Source: an uncultured Flavobacteriaceae bacterium (GTDB taxonomy: Bacteria; Bacteroidota; Bacteroidia; Flavobacteriales; Flavobacteriaceae). Taken from it: a DNA stretch of 64,000 nucleotides. The position numbers were made by a program, and so were the translations under genes. Below are positions 18,974-28,799 of this stretch, in pieces. The notes below the pieces were generated by a model that saw only the letters and a program-made list of their open reading frames with translations, ran no database searches and was not told the DNA's origin. The stretch covers positions 983,899-1,047,898 of the forward strand of contig CANMWN010000001.1 in the NCBI GenBank assembly GCA_947501625.1. The letters run 5' to 3'. How positions within the stretch are numbered: position 1 is the first letter of the stretch; each line of letters begins with the position of its first letter.

Positions 18974-19072
18974 GTCTATTGTCTATTAATTTGTTATAAA
19001 AAATAGTTATTTAGAATAAATATAAATTACATTTAACATTATTTTTAGATTTTAAATCTTACTAATTAATAG

Positions 19073-19080
19073 TACTTTTG
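19073..19080 (+). promoter_or_regulatory. -7 promoter element of the act-cox operon
   Basis: TACTTTTG matches TAnnTTTG, with a predicted start near 19087. The -33 region is AT-rich without a TTG. It would drive the eight-gene respiratory operon. Confidence 0.6.
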
Positions 19081-19154
19081 TACATCATTTTAATCTATAC
19101 GAGATTGCAATGAAAATATTGTACCAAACTAGAAAGAAACATATATTTATAAGT

Positions 19155-20414
19155 ATGAAAAGTGTGAAACAACACAATCTATTTTCAAGATTGACCCTTA
19201 GTAGTCTAGCTTTCCTTTTCTTTTTCACAATCAATTTATCGGCTCAAGGCGATGCTAAGAATGGTAAAAAACTATTCAATAGTAACTGTGCTGCGTGTCA
19301 TAAACTGGATAAAGATTTAGTAGGGCCAAAGTTAAGAGACATTACTGAAAAAAGGACGAACGAGTGGTTAAAAGCTTGGATCAAGGACAATGCTGCATTT
19401 CAAAAAGTAGATGCAGACGCTAAAGAAGCGGCAGAGTGGAGTCCAACAGCAATGACGGCATTTCCTCAATTTTCTGATCAAGATATTGATGATATTTTAG
19501 AATATACAAAGCCAGTTGTAGTTGAAGAAGGAGCAGGTGGTTCTGGAGCAGTATCAATGGTTCCTGTTCAACAAGAAAAGGATAATACTTTGTTATATAT
19601 TCTTGGTGCTATTGTATTGGTAATGTTGTTGATGTTATTCAACTTATATCGTACAGTAAATGAGTTGAGAGGTGATGCTCCAAAAAGGCAATCATTCTCA
19701 GAGCAAGCAAACGATGTTTGGGAAGCTTTCAAAGCAAATAAATTCTTGCACTTCTTAATGGTGATTTTCTTCTTGTTAGCAACTGCTTATTTTGTGTTCG
19801 GTTGGTTGTCACAAGTTGGAGTTGATCAAGGATATCAACCAATTCAACCAATAGAATTTTCACATAAAATTCACGCAGGAGATAACAAAATTGATTGTCA
19901 ATACTGTCACTCAGCAGCGAAGCACAGTAAGACATCAGGAATACCATCTGCCAATGTTTGTATGAACTGTCACATGAACATTTCAGAAGTTGCTGATGAT
20001 ACTAAGATTGGTAATCACGGAAAAGATATTTTGGATAAAGAAATTCAAAAATTATATGACGCAGTAGGTTGGGATGCTGACAAATTGCAATATACAGGTG
20101 AAACGAAACCTATAGAATGGGTGAGAGTTCATAATTTGCCAGACTTTGCATATTTTAATCACTCACAACACGTAACTGTTGCAGGATTAAAATGTCAAAA
20201 ATGTCATGGACCTGTTGAAGAAATGGATGAGGTTTATCAATATGCTCCTTTAACTATGGACTGGTGTATTACTTGTCATAGAGAGACAGAAGTTGATTTA
20301 ACTGAGAATGGTTATTATAAGAAAATTCACGAACAATTGGCTAAGAAATACGGTGTAGAGAAAGTTACCGAAGCACAAATGGGTGGATTAGAATGTGGTA
20401 AGTGCCACTATTAA
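19155..20414 (+). CDS. actA: Alternative complex III subunit ActA, hexaheme cytochrome c
   Basis: A 419-residue membrane-anchored multiheme cytochrome c that accepts electrons from ActB. From the ATG at 19155 the protein has a normal signal peptide ending LSAQ; an in-frame ATG at 19110 would add 15 residues. Six CxxCH motifs are present: CAACH in an N-terminal class I cytochrome c domain (about 35-120), then CQYCH, CMNCH, CQKCH, CITCH and CGKCH in the C-terminal domain. Two hydrophobic helices (about 148-166 and 197-218) separate them. The N-terminal monoheme domain beyond the five-heme core may act as a mobile electron carrier to the oxidase. It heads the act-cox operon. Confidence 0.93.
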   Translation: MKSVKQHNLFSRLTLSSLAFLFFFTINLSAQGDAKNGKKLFNSNCAACHKLDKDLVGPKLRDITEKRTNEWLKAWIKDNAAFQKVDADAKEAAEWSPTAMTAFPQFSDQDIDDILEYTKPVVVEEGAGGSGAVSMVPVQQEKDNTLLYILGAIVLVMLLMLFNLYRTVNELRGDAPKRQSFSEQANDVWEAFKANKFLHFLMVIFFLLATAYFVFGWLSQVGVDQGYQPIQPIEFSHKIHAGDNKIDCQYCHSAAKHSKTSGIPSANVCMNCHMNISEVADDTKIGNHGKDILDKEIQKLYDAVGWDADKLQYTGETKPIEWVRVHNLPDFAYFNHSQHVTVAGLKCQKCHGPVEEMDEVYQYAPLTMDWCITCHRETEVDLTENGYYKKIHEQLAKKYGVEKVTEAQMGGLECGKCHY

Positions 20415-20443
20415 TATTAAGATTTTAGAGAAAAAATAACGAT

Positions 20444-23400
20444 ATGGCATCAAACAAAAAATACTGGAAAAGTGTTGAAGAACTAAACGAGAATAGTTCT
20501 ATTGTTGATACGTTAAGACAGAATGAGTTTGTAGAAGAAATTCCTACTGATGATTTTTTAGGAGATAAAGAAACATTAGAGAAATCTTCAACAACACGTC
20601 GTGACTTCTTAAAATATGTAGGTTTTTCTACAGCAGCAGCATCATTAGCATCATGTGAAGGTCCTGTGAAAAAGGCAATTCCTTATGTAGTTAAACCAAA
20701 TGAAATTACTCCAGGAGTAGCAGATTATTATGCGTCAACTATTGCTGATGGATATGATTTTGCAAGTGTTTTAGTAAAAGTACGCGAAGGGCGTCCAATT
20801 AAATTAGAACCAAATAAAGATACAAACGGAAGTACGAATGCTCGTGTTCAAGCTTCAGTATTGTCTTTATATGATAGTCTACGTTTGCAAGCACCTTCAA
20901 AAGCAGGTTCATCGATTTCTTGGGATACTGCTGATAATGAAATTGGAAAGGCGTTAACATCAGTTGCTGCTGCCAATAAAACAATCGCAATTTTATCAAG
21001 TACCGATGCAAATCCAACAACAACTAAATTAGTTGCAGATTTTACTGAAAATTATGGGAATGTTCGCCATGTAATTTATGATGCGGTTTCTGAATCTGCT
21101 GCTATAGATGCATTTGAAGCAATGTATGGAAAAAGAGCATTGCCTTCATATGATTTTTCAAAAGCGAAAGCAATAGTTTCAGTAGGTGCAGATTTCTTAG
21201 GAGATTGGCAAGGAGGAAACTTTGATAATGATTATGCTAAAGGACGTATTCCAGATCATGGAAAAATGTCTCACCATACACAATTCGAATCAAACATGAC
21301 ACTTTCAGGTGCCAATGCTGATGTTCGTGTAATGGTAAAACCTTCTGTTCAAAACGCAATTTTGGCAGATTTATATAATGCGTTAGTTAATGGTGCTTCT
21401 GCTAAAGATGCAAATGTTGCTAAAGCAGTAAAAGAAATTAGAAAAGCAGGTAGCAATGCAGTAGTTGTTACAGGAATTCAAGATAAAAATGCTCAATTAT
21501 TAGCAATGGCAATTAACAATGCTATTGGAAGTGAAGTTATGAATACTTCAGTAACTAATAATACGCGTCAAGGAAATGATACAGAAGTTGCTCAATTAGT
21601 TGCTGATATGAAAGCAGGTAGAATTGGAGCAATTTTGATTAACAATTCAAATCCAGTTTATACATTACCAAATTCAGCAGATTTTGTTGAAGGACTAGGA
21701 AAAGTTGACTTATCAGTTGCATTTTCTATGGTAAACAATGAAACTGTACAGGCAACTCAATATGCATTACCAACACCTCATAATTTAGAATCTTGGGGAG
21801 TTGTTGAAATGAAGAGTGGTCAGTTTAGTTTAATGCAACCTACAATTAGACCGTTATTCGATACGCGTCAATTCCAAGATTGTTTATTAAAATGGACAGG
21901 TAATACACAAAAGTATTATGACTATATAAAAACGGAAATTTCAGCTTTAGGTGCCGATAAGTCTTTTAACAAAGCATTACAAGATGGTCATTTTTCTGCA
22001 AGTTCATCAGAAGAAGTAACTACTGGAGAGGTAGATTTAAGCGCTGCATATAGAAGTGTTGCAAATGTTAAAGGAAACGGATTAGAATTACAATTATATA
22101 CTAAGACAGGATTAGGAGATGGTCAACAAGCTAATAACCCTTGGTTACAAGAATTACCAGATCCTATTACTAGAACAACTTGGGATAATTATTTAACTAT
22201 TTCACAAGTAGATGCGGATAAATTTAATTTATCAATGCCTTTAAGTTCTTTGACTCAAAGATCTTTACATGATGCGGATGGTGGGTTGAATGGTTATTAT
22301 TGCGAATTAACTGTTGGAGATGTTAAAGTGACTATTCCTGTATTAATTCAGCCAGGACAAGCACCTGGATCTGTTGGTCTAGCACTTGGATATGGTCGTA
22401 AGGCAGGATTAAAATCTGAAATGCAAGTTGGAAAAAATGCTTATCATTTTTATAAAAACTTCAATACTTCACAATCTGGAGTTTCGCTTAAAAAAGTTGA
22501 TGGTGTTCATGAATTTGCTTGTACGCAGTTACACAACACTATGATGGGACGTGGAGATATTGTTAAAGAAACTACTTTAGCAACTTATAATGACCATAGT
22601 CTTGACCCAAAACACACTTGGAACCCAGTTCCAGTGGTATCGTATAAGCATCAAGAAGTAGAAGCTACTACAGTTGATTTATGGGATGAATTTGATCGTT
22701 CTGTTGGACATCACTTTAACTTATCTATCGATTTAAATGCATGTACAGGATGTGGAGCATGTGTGGTAGCTTGTCATGCCGAAAATAATGTACCAGTAGT
22801 TGGAAAAGCCGAAGTAAGAAAATCAAGAGATATGCACTGGTTGCGTATTGATAGATATTATTCTTCTGATATGACAGAAGAAAAAGCGCATGAAGAAGGT
22901 ATTGGTGCGATTGAGAAATTTAGTGAGATGGAAAATCCATCAGCAAATCCTCAAGTTGCGTTTCAACCTATTATGTGTCAACACTGTAATCACGCACCTT
23001 GTGAGACAGTTTGTCCAGTTGCAGCAACTTCTCACGGTCGTCAAGGTCAAAACCAAATGGCATATAACCGTTGTGTAGGTACACGTTATTGTGCAAACAA
23101 TTGTCCTTATAAAGTACGTCGTTTCAACTGGTTTGATTATGCCAACAATAAAGAATTTGATTTCAATATGAATGATGATTTAGGTAAAATGGTATTAAAT
23201 CCAGATGTAACTGTTCGTTCAAGAGGAGTTATGGAAAAATGTTCAATGTGTATCCAAATGACACAAGCAACTATCTTAAAAGCGAAGAAAGAAGGAAGAC
23301 CAGTTGGTGATGATGAATTTGAAACAGCTTGTTCAAATGCTTGTGGAACTGGAGCCATGGTGTTTGGAGACCTAAATAATAAGAATAGTAAAGTTGCAAA

Positions 23401-23497
23401 ACTTAAAGAAGATAAAAGAGCGTATCACTTACTTGAACATATTGGTACAAGACCAAATGTGGTGTATCAAGTGAAAGTAAGAAATACGGAAGCATAA
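20444..23497 (+). CDS. actB: Alternative complex III subunit ActB, iron-sulfur protein
   Basis: A 1017-residue periplasmic subunit, a fusion of a molybdopterin-oxidoreductase-like domain (without evident cofactor function) and a ferredoxin-like domain. A twin-arginine signal (TTRRDFLKYVGF) is followed by a possible lipobox (SLASC), so Tat export with lipidation is plausible. The C-terminal third contains the cluster ligands CTGCGACVVAC, CQHCNHAPCETVCP, CVGTRYCANNCP and CSMCIQM...ACSNACGTG, giving four Fe-S clusters. It passes electrons from quinol oxidation towards ActA. It follows actA by 29 bases. Confidence 0.94.
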   Translation: MASNKKYWKSVEELNENSSIVDTLRQNEFVEEIPTDDFLGDKETLEKSSTTRRDFLKYVGFSTAAASLASCEGPVKKAIPYVVKPNEITPGVADYYASTIADGYDFASVLVKVREGRPIKLEPNKDTNGSTNARVQASVLSLYDSLRLQAPSKAGSSISWDTADNEIGKALTSVAAANKTIAILSSTDANPTTTKLVADFTENYGNVRHVIYDAVSESAAIDAFEAMYGKRALPSYDFSKAKAIVSVGADFLGDWQGGNFDNDYAKGRIPDHGKMSHHTQFESNMTLSGANADVRVMVKPSVQNAILADLYNALVNGASAKDANVAKAVKEIRKAGSNAVVVTGIQDKNAQLLAMAINNAIGSEVMNTSVTNNTRQGNDTEVAQLVADMKAGRIGAILINNSNPVYTLPNSADFVEGLGKVDLSVAFSMVNNETVQATQYALPTPHNLESWGVVEMKSGQFSLMQPTIRPLFDTRQFQDCLLKWTGNTQKYYDYIKTEISALGADKSFNKALQDGHFSASSSEEVTTGEVDLSAAYRSVANVKGNGLELQLYTKTGLGDGQQANNPWLQELPDPITRTTWDNYLTISQVDADKFNLSMPLSSLTQRSLHDADGGLNGYYCELTVGDVKVTIPVLIQPGQAPGSVGLALGYGRKAGLKSEMQVGKNAYHFYKNFNTSQSGVSLKKVDGVHEFACTQLHNTMMGRGDIVKETTLATYNDHSLDPKHTWNPVPVVSYKHQEVEATTVDLWDEFDRSVGHHFNLSIDLNACTGCGACVVACHAENNVPVVGKAEVRKSRDMHWLRIDRYYSSDMTEEKAHEEGIGAIEKFSEMENPSANPQVAFQPIMCQHCNHAPCETVCPVAATSHGRQGQNQMAYNRCVGTRYCANNCPYKVRRFNWFDYANNKEFDFNMNDDLGKMVLNPDVTVRSRGVMEKCSMCIQMTQATILKAKKEGRPVGDDEFETACSNACGTGAMVFGDLNNKNSKVAKLKEDKRAYHLLEHIGTRPNVVYQVKVRNTEA

Positions 23498-23534
23498 TAA
23501 AATTAATAATAATTAGATAATTTATATATAGATT

Positions 23535-25244
23535 ATGGCGTCGCATTACGAAGCACCTATAAGAGAGCCTTTAATAATTGGAGATAAAAGTTACCACGAT
23601 ATTACTGTTGAGGTTGCTGCTCCTGTTGAAGGAAAAGCAAACAAACAATGGTGGATAGTTTTTGGTATATCGCTTGCCGCTTTCCTTTGGGGAATTGGTT
23701 GTATATTATATACTATTGGAACTGGAATTGGAGTTTGGGGATTAAATAAGTCTATTGGTTGGGCTTGGGATATTACCAACTTCGTTTGGTGGGTAGGTAT
23801 TGGTCACGCAGGAACATTAATTTCTGCAGTATTACTATTATTCCGTCAAAAATGGAGAATGGGTATTAACCGTTCTGCAGAAGCAATGACAATTTTCTCG
23901 GTAGTTCAAGCAGGTTTATTCCCAATTATTCACATGGGTCGTCCATGGCAAGGGTATTGGGTATTACCAATTCCTAATCAATTTGGATCTCTTTGGGCCA
24001 ACTTTAACTCACCATTACTTTGGGATGTATTTGCAATTTCAACCTATTTATCTGTATCATTAGTTTTCTGGTGGACAGGTCTATTGCCTGATTTTGCTAT
24101 GCTACGTGATAGAGCAGTAAGACCATTTCAAAAGAAAATATATAGTTTGTTAAGTTTTGGATGGACTGGACGTGCAAAAGATTGGCAACGTTTTGAAGAA
24201 GTATCTTTGGTATTAGCAGGTTTAGCAACACCATTAGTACTTTCAGTACACACCATTGTATCAATGGACTTTGCTACATCGGTAATTCCAGGATGGCATA
24301 CTACGATTTTCCCTCCTTACTTTGTTGCTGGAGCAATTTTCTCTGGTTTCGCGATGGTGAATACGTTATTGATAATTATGCGTAAAGTTTCTAATCTTGA
24401 AGCATACATTACACGTCAGCATATAGAATTAATGAATATTGTAATTATGATTACAGGTTCTATTGTTGGTTGTGCATATATTACTGAGTTATTTATTGCT
24501 TGGTATTCTGGAGTAGAATATGAGCAGTATGCGTTTTTAAATAGAGCTACAGGACCATATTGGTGGGCTTATTTATTGATGATGACTTGCAACGTGGTTT
24601 CTCCACAAGTATTCTGGTCAAAGAAATTAAGAACAAGTATTGCCTTTTCATTTATTATATCAATTGTTGTAAACATTGGAATGTGGTTTGAGCGTTTTGT
24701 AATTATTGTGTCTTCTTTACACCGTGATTACTTACCATCTTCTTGGACAATGTTCTCACCAACATTTGTAGATATAGGAATATATGTAGGTACCATTGGA
24801 TTCTTCTTTGTATTGTTCTTATTATATGCAAGAACATTCCCTGTAATTGCACAAGCAGAGGTGAAATCAATCTTGAAATCTTCGGGAGATAATTATAAAA
24901 GATATAGAGATGCTGGAGGAGCAAATCCTGCACCATCTACACCAACTAAAACTAAAGAAGTTGAAACAGTTGCTGATGTAGACGTAGATGCTAATACTTC
25001 TAGTTTGTTAAGTAGTTTGGGATCTTTTGATGCAACTTCTCAAACTGCAGATGACTTAAAATTAATTAGTGGTGTTGGACCTAAATTAGAAAAAACATTG
25101 AATACTATTGGTATTTATACTTTTGATCAAGTTAGTAAAATGACCAATAAAGAATATGACTTGTTAGATTCATTAATGGACTCTTTCCAAGGAAGAGCCA
25201 AGCGTGATGATTGGGCTGGTCAGGCTAAGAAATTAAAAAAATAG
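23535..25244 (+). CDS. actC: Alternative complex III subunit ActC (NrfD/PsrC family) with C-terminal HhH-like extension
   Basis: A 569-residue integral membrane subunit with about ten transmembrane helices up to residue 450 that forms a quinol site (VWWVGIGHAGTLISA and FPIIHMGRPWQGYW are family-typical). After a polar linker (about 455-510) comes an extra domain of about 60 residues with LKLISGVGPKLEKTLNTIG, a helix-hairpin-helix-like motif also found in some NADH dehydrogenase subunits and DNA-binding proteins. The extension is not needed for the NrfD fold and may act in assembly. The gene lies five bases before actD. Confidence 0.93.
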   Translation: MASHYEAPIREPLIIGDKSYHDITVEVAAPVEGKANKQWWIVFGISLAAFLWGIGCILYTIGTGIGVWGLNKSIGWAWDITNFVWWVGIGHAGTLISAVLLLFRQKWRMGINRSAEAMTIFSVVQAGLFPIIHMGRPWQGYWVLPIPNQFGSLWANFNSPLLWDVFAISTYLSVSLVFWWTGLLPDFAMLRDRAVRPFQKKIYSLLSFGWTGRAKDWQRFEEVSLVLAGLATPLVLSVHTIVSMDFATSVIPGWHTTIFPPYFVAGAIFSGFAMVNTLLIIMRKVSNLEAYITRQHIELMNIVIMITGSIVGCAYITELFIAWYSGVEYEQYAFLNRATGPYWWAYLLMMTCNVVSPQVFWSKKLRTSIAFSFIISIVVNIGMWFERFVIIVSSLHRDYLPSSWTMFSPTFVDIGIYVGTIGFFFVLFLLYARTFPVIAQAEVKSILKSSGDNYKRYRDAGGANPAPSTPTKTKEVETVADVDVDANTSSLLSSLGSFDATSQTADDLKLISGVGPKLEKTLNTIGIYTFDQVSKMTNKEYDLLDSLMDSFQGRAKRDDWAGQAKKLKK

Positions 25245-25249
25245 TAGAT

Positions 25250-25774
25250 ATGAGTTCTAAAGTAATACAAGCAATGTATAATGATGACGACGTATTAATG
25301 TCGGCAGTAAAAGAAACTAAATCTGCACATCATCATATTGAAGAAGTTTATACACCTTTTCCAGTTCATGGTTTAGATAAAGCAATGGGATTGGCACCAA
25401 CTAGAATTGCAATTACTGCATTTATGTACGGTCTTTGTGGTTTGTCATTTGCTATTTGGATGACTAATTATATGATGATACAAGATTGGCCACAAGATAT
25501 TGGAGGTAAACCAAGTTTTGCTTGGATTTATAATATGCCAGCATTTGTTCCAATTATGTTTGAAATGACTGTATTTTTTGCAGCGCACTTAATGGTTATT
25601 ACATTTTACATGCGTAGTAGATTATGGCCATTTAAAGAAGCTGAAAATCCAGATCCAAGAACTACAGATGATATGTTTGTGATGGAAGTAGCAGTTGAAG
25701 GAAACGAAAAAGAATTGACTTCATTTTTGAAAAAAACTGGAGCAGTAGAAATTAAAGTAACTGAAAAGCATTAA
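25250..25774 (+). CDS. actD: Alternative complex III subunit ActD (DUF3341)
   Basis: A 174-residue membrane protein with two transmembrane helices (about 58-82 and 98-125) and a short soluble C-terminal region. The motif PFPVHGLDKAMGLAPTRI before the first helix is characteristic of DUF3341/ActD. It has no cofactor-binding residues and acts as a structural subunit packed against ActC. A segment TKSAHHHIEE gives a small His cluster at the N terminus. It is one base from actE, indicating tight co-transcription. Confidence 0.92.
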   Translation: MSSKVIQAMYNDDDVLMSAVKETKSAHHHIEEVYTPFPVHGLDKAMGLAPTRIAITAFMYGLCGLSFAIWMTNYMMIQDWPQDIGGKPSFAWIYNMPAFVPIMFEMTVFFAAHLMVITFYMRSRLWPFKEAENPDPRTTDDMFVMEVAVEGNEKELTSFLKKTGAVEIKVTEKH

Positions 25775-25775
25775 A

Positions 25776-26324
25776 TTGATGAAAAGAGTTATCCAAATAC
25801 TAATGTTATTGATGTTTGTTGTAGTTGTTTCTTCGTGTGACAACAAGAGAAAGCCAAACGTTCAATATTTCCCTAATATGTATGAACCTGTGAGTTATGA
25901 GACTTATGGAGTTAATGATATTTATGAAAATAAAATGGCTTCTAGATTACCAGTTCTAGGTACTATTGCTCGTGGTGACGAATTACCATATGAATATCCA
26001 AATACAGAAGAAGGTTATGCTGAAGCAAAATCTAATTTAATAAATCCTTTAGCATCAGAAGTTTTAGATGCCAAGAGAGGAAAAGCATTGTATGATATTT
26101 ATTGTGCTACTTGTCATGGAACAAAAGGTGATGGACAAGGAGATTTAGCAAAAAGAGAGAAGTTTTTGGGGATACCTAGTTATAAAGACAGAGATATTAC
26201 TGAAGGTAGTATATATCATGTAATTATGTATGGTAAAAATATGATGGGACCTCACGCATCACAATTAACAGAAGAAGAGCGTTGGCAAGTTGTTGCTTAT
26301 GTTCAAGAATTAAGAAACAATTAA
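25776..26324 (+). CDS. actE: Alternative complex III subunit ActE, monoheme cytochrome c lipoprotein
   Basis: A 182-residue cytochrome c. The N terminus is a lipoprotein signal with lipobox VVSSC, so it should be anchored to the outer face of the inner membrane. The heme motif is CATCH (residues about 111-115) and the methionine ligand probably lies in YGKNMMGPHASQL. Family members sit at the electron-exit side of the complex with ActA. Spacing to actD is one base and to actF 30 bases. Confidence 0.93.
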   Translation: MMKRVIQILMLLMFVVVVSSCDNKRKPNVQYFPNMYEPVSYETYGVNDIYENKMASRLPVLGTIARGDELPYEYPNTEEGYAEAKSNLINPLASEVLDAKRGKALYDIYCATCHGTKGDGQGDLAKREKFLGIPSYKDRDITEGSIYHVIMYGKNMMGPHASQLTEEERWQVVAYVQELRNN

Positions 26325-26354
26325 ATAATTCTTTATAATTAGAATTTAGAAGAT

Positions 26355-27740
26355 ATGTATAAGTTTTCAAAAAAATTAAAGACATTATCATTTGCATTAA
26401 TGATTGCTGGATTTGTTGGGATAGTTTGGGGTTTTATGAATGCTCCAAGTACTGTTGAACAAGCAAAAGAAATTGTTGCTAAGAGTCATGATTCTCATGG
26501 TTCAGGGCACGGAGAAGCAACAACTCATGCTGATGAAAAGTCAGGTCACGGAGAAGTAAAAGTTGATGATCACGCAAGCGAGGCTTCTCATGGAGAAGAA
26601 GGTCATAGTGCCGCCCATGATGAGCATGTATTTCATCAATTACAAAATAGACCTTGGTCTGCGTTATATGTAGCCATTTTCTTCTTTATGATGTTGGCTC
26701 TTGGTACTTTGGCATTTTATGCTATTCAACAAGTAGCGCAAGCAGGATGGTCAATAGTACTATTTAGAGTAATGGAAGGAATTACTGCTTATTTGCCAGT
26801 AGGTGCTGTTATTTTATTTGTCTTTTTAGTATTGTCTGGTATGCATATGAACCATGTGTTTGCTTGGATGGATCCTGCGTTAGTAGATCCGACTAGTCCT
26901 AAATATGATCATTTATTGGATGCAAAGAAAAGTTATTTAAATGTACCTTTCTTTTTAATTAGAGCTGTAATTTATATTGCAGGTTGGATTTGGTATCGTC
27001 AATATGCCAGAAAGAGAACTTTGGCGTTAGATAATGCTCAAGAAGGAGATATAAAGCAATACAAAAAGTTATTTGGTGCTTCAGCTGCATTTTTAGTATT
27101 CTATTTAGTTTCAGAATCAATGATGTCTTGGGATTGGTTAATGTCAATAGATCACCACTGGTTTAGTACATTATACGGATGGTATATCTTTGCTGGAATG
27201 TTTGTTTCAGGAATTACAACAATAGCTTTGATTACAATTTACTTAAAATCTAGAGGGTATATGGAATATGTAAATGATAGTCATTTACATGATTTAGCAA
27301 AATTTATGTTTGGATTTAGTGTATTCTGGACATATTTATGGTTCTCTCAATTTATGCTGATTTGGTATGCTGATATTCCTGAAGAAGTTACTTACTATGC
27401 GCAACGTTTTGATGAAATCAAAGGCTTATTTTTAGGTATGATTGTTATGAATTTTATTTTCCCTGTTCTAGTATTAATGAACAGTGATTATAAACGTTTG
27501 CCTTGGTTTATCGTAATGGCTGGTATTGTTGTATTAATTGGACATTATATTGATGTTTATATTTTAATTACTCCAGGATCAGTAGGTGAACACTGGAAAT
27601 TCATTTCACCAGAAGTTATCGGTTCAGCATTGTTCTTCTTAGGCTTGTTTATATTCGTAGTATTTACTGCCTTGACCAAAGCACCATTGAAAGTAAAAGG
27701 AAATCCATTCATGAAAGAAAGTGAACAATTTCACTATTAA
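26355..27740 (+). CDS. actF: Alternative complex III subunit ActF with histidine-rich insertion
   Basis: A 461-residue membrane subunit of the NrfD/PsrC superfamily with about ten transmembrane helices. The first helix (about 10-30) is followed by a hydrophilic stretch (about 40-95) holding eleven histidines in repeats such as GHGEATTH and GHSAAHDEH, then the second helix. This segment should face the periplasm and could bind copper or other metals; I have not compared it with other ActF proteins. The remaining nine helices match ActF, which in structures is paired with ActC. Confidence 0.92.
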   Translation: MYKFSKKLKTLSFALMIAGFVGIVWGFMNAPSTVEQAKEIVAKSHDSHGSGHGEATTHADEKSGHGEVKVDDHASEASHGEEGHSAAHDEHVFHQLQNRPWSALYVAIFFFMMLALGTLAFYAIQQVAQAGWSIVLFRVMEGITAYLPVGAVILFVFLVLSGMHMNHVFAWMDPALVDPTSPKYDHLLDAKKSYLNVPFFLIRAVIYIAGWIWYRQYARKRTLALDNAQEGDIKQYKKLFGASAAFLVFYLVSESMMSWDWLMSIDHHWFSTLYGWYIFAGMFVSGITTIALITIYLKSRGYMEYVNDSHLHDLAKFMFGFSVFWTYLWFSQFMLIWYADIPEEVTYYAQRFDEIKGLFLGMIVMNFIFPVLVLMNSDYKRLPWFIVMAGIVVLIGHYIDVYILITPGSVGEHWKFISPEVIGSALFFLGLFIFVVFTALTKAPLKVKGNPFMKESEQFHY

Positions 27741-27760
27741 TATTTAGAAAATAAAAAAAT

Positions 27761-28771
27761 ATGTTAGCGTTAATTTATATTTTAATAGCAGTATTCATCG
27801 CAAGTACTTTTTGGCAATTGACCAATGTGTTTAATTTAAAAAAGGATATTGCAACAGAAGAAGATAATGATCAACAAGGGAAATTGATGTTTGCCTTTAT
27901 GGTTTTCTTTTATGGATTGATGATATTTTCTTTTTGGAAATATTGGGCAGTATTATTACCAAAATCAGCATCAATAGAAGGGGAACAAACAGATCAATTA
28001 TATGATATTACAATGTTGTTGATTTTGGTTGTTCAAGCAATCATGCAATTTTTATTATTCTATTTTGCTTATAAATATCGTGGAATTAAAGGAAGAAAGG
28101 CATTGTTTTATGCCGATAGTCATAAGTTAGAAACAATTTGGACAGTAACTCCAGCTGTTGTTTTAGCAGGATTGATTATTTATGGCCTTTCAGTTTGGAT
28201 TGATATTACAGATACTTCTGATTTAGAAGACCCTTTAGTCGTTGAATTATATGCTAAACAATTTAGTTGGGAAGCAAGATACGCAGGAAAAGATAACACA
28301 CTTGGAAAAGCAAATGTTAGATTTATTGAAGGGATAAATACTATGGGAGTAGATATGACAGATTTAAACTCTGTAGATGATATTCCTGTTCGTGAATTGC
28401 ACTTGCCAAAAGGAAGACCGGTAATTTTTAAATTCCGTTCACAAGATGTTTTACACTCAGCTTATATGCCACACTTTAGAGCACAAATGAACTGTGTTCC
28501 AGGAATGGTTACTCAATTCGGATTTACACCAACAATGACTACTGAAGAAATGCGTGCTGATGAGAAAATTGTTGCTAAAGTTGAAAATATTAATAAGATA
28601 AGAACAGAAAAGGGTGAGGATCCTTATGAGTTTGATTACCTATTGTTATGTAATAAAATTTGTGGAGCATCGCACTATAATATGCAAATGAAAATTGTTG
28701 TTCATGAAGAGGCTGATTTTAATAAATGGTTGGCTGAACAACAAACAATGGCTCAAGTAATAAAAAATTAA
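27761..28771 (+). CDS. coxB: Cytochrome c oxidase subunit II (aa3 type)
   Basis: A 336-residue subunit with an extra N-terminal hydrophobic helix, two core transmembrane helices (about 40-62 and 84-110) and a periplasmic cupredoxin domain. The CuA ligands are present: the late motif CNKICGASHYNM (C-x3-C-x3-H-x2-M) and an upstream His in VLHSAYMP. There is no C-terminal CxxCH, so this is not a caa3-type fusion, and electrons must arrive from the ActA or ActE hemes. It lies 21 bases after actF in the same operon. Confidence 0.95.
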   Translation: MLALIYILIAVFIASTFWQLTNVFNLKKDIATEEDNDQQGKLMFAFMVFFYGLMIFSFWKYWAVLLPKSASIEGEQTDQLYDITMLLILVVQAIMQFLLFYFAYKYRGIKGRKALFYADSHKLETIWTVTPAVVLAGLIIYGLSVWIDITDTSDLEDPLVVELYAKQFSWEARYAGKDNTLGKANVRFIEGINTMGVDMTDLNSVDDIPVRELHLPKGRPVIFKFRSQDVLHSAYMPHFRAQMNCVPGMVTQFGFTPTMTTEEMRADEKIVAKVENINKIRTEKGEDPYEFDYLLLCNKICGASHYNMQMKIVVHEEADFNKWLAEQQTMAQVIKN

Positions 28772-28799
28772 ATATACTATTATAAAAAAGATATAGATT

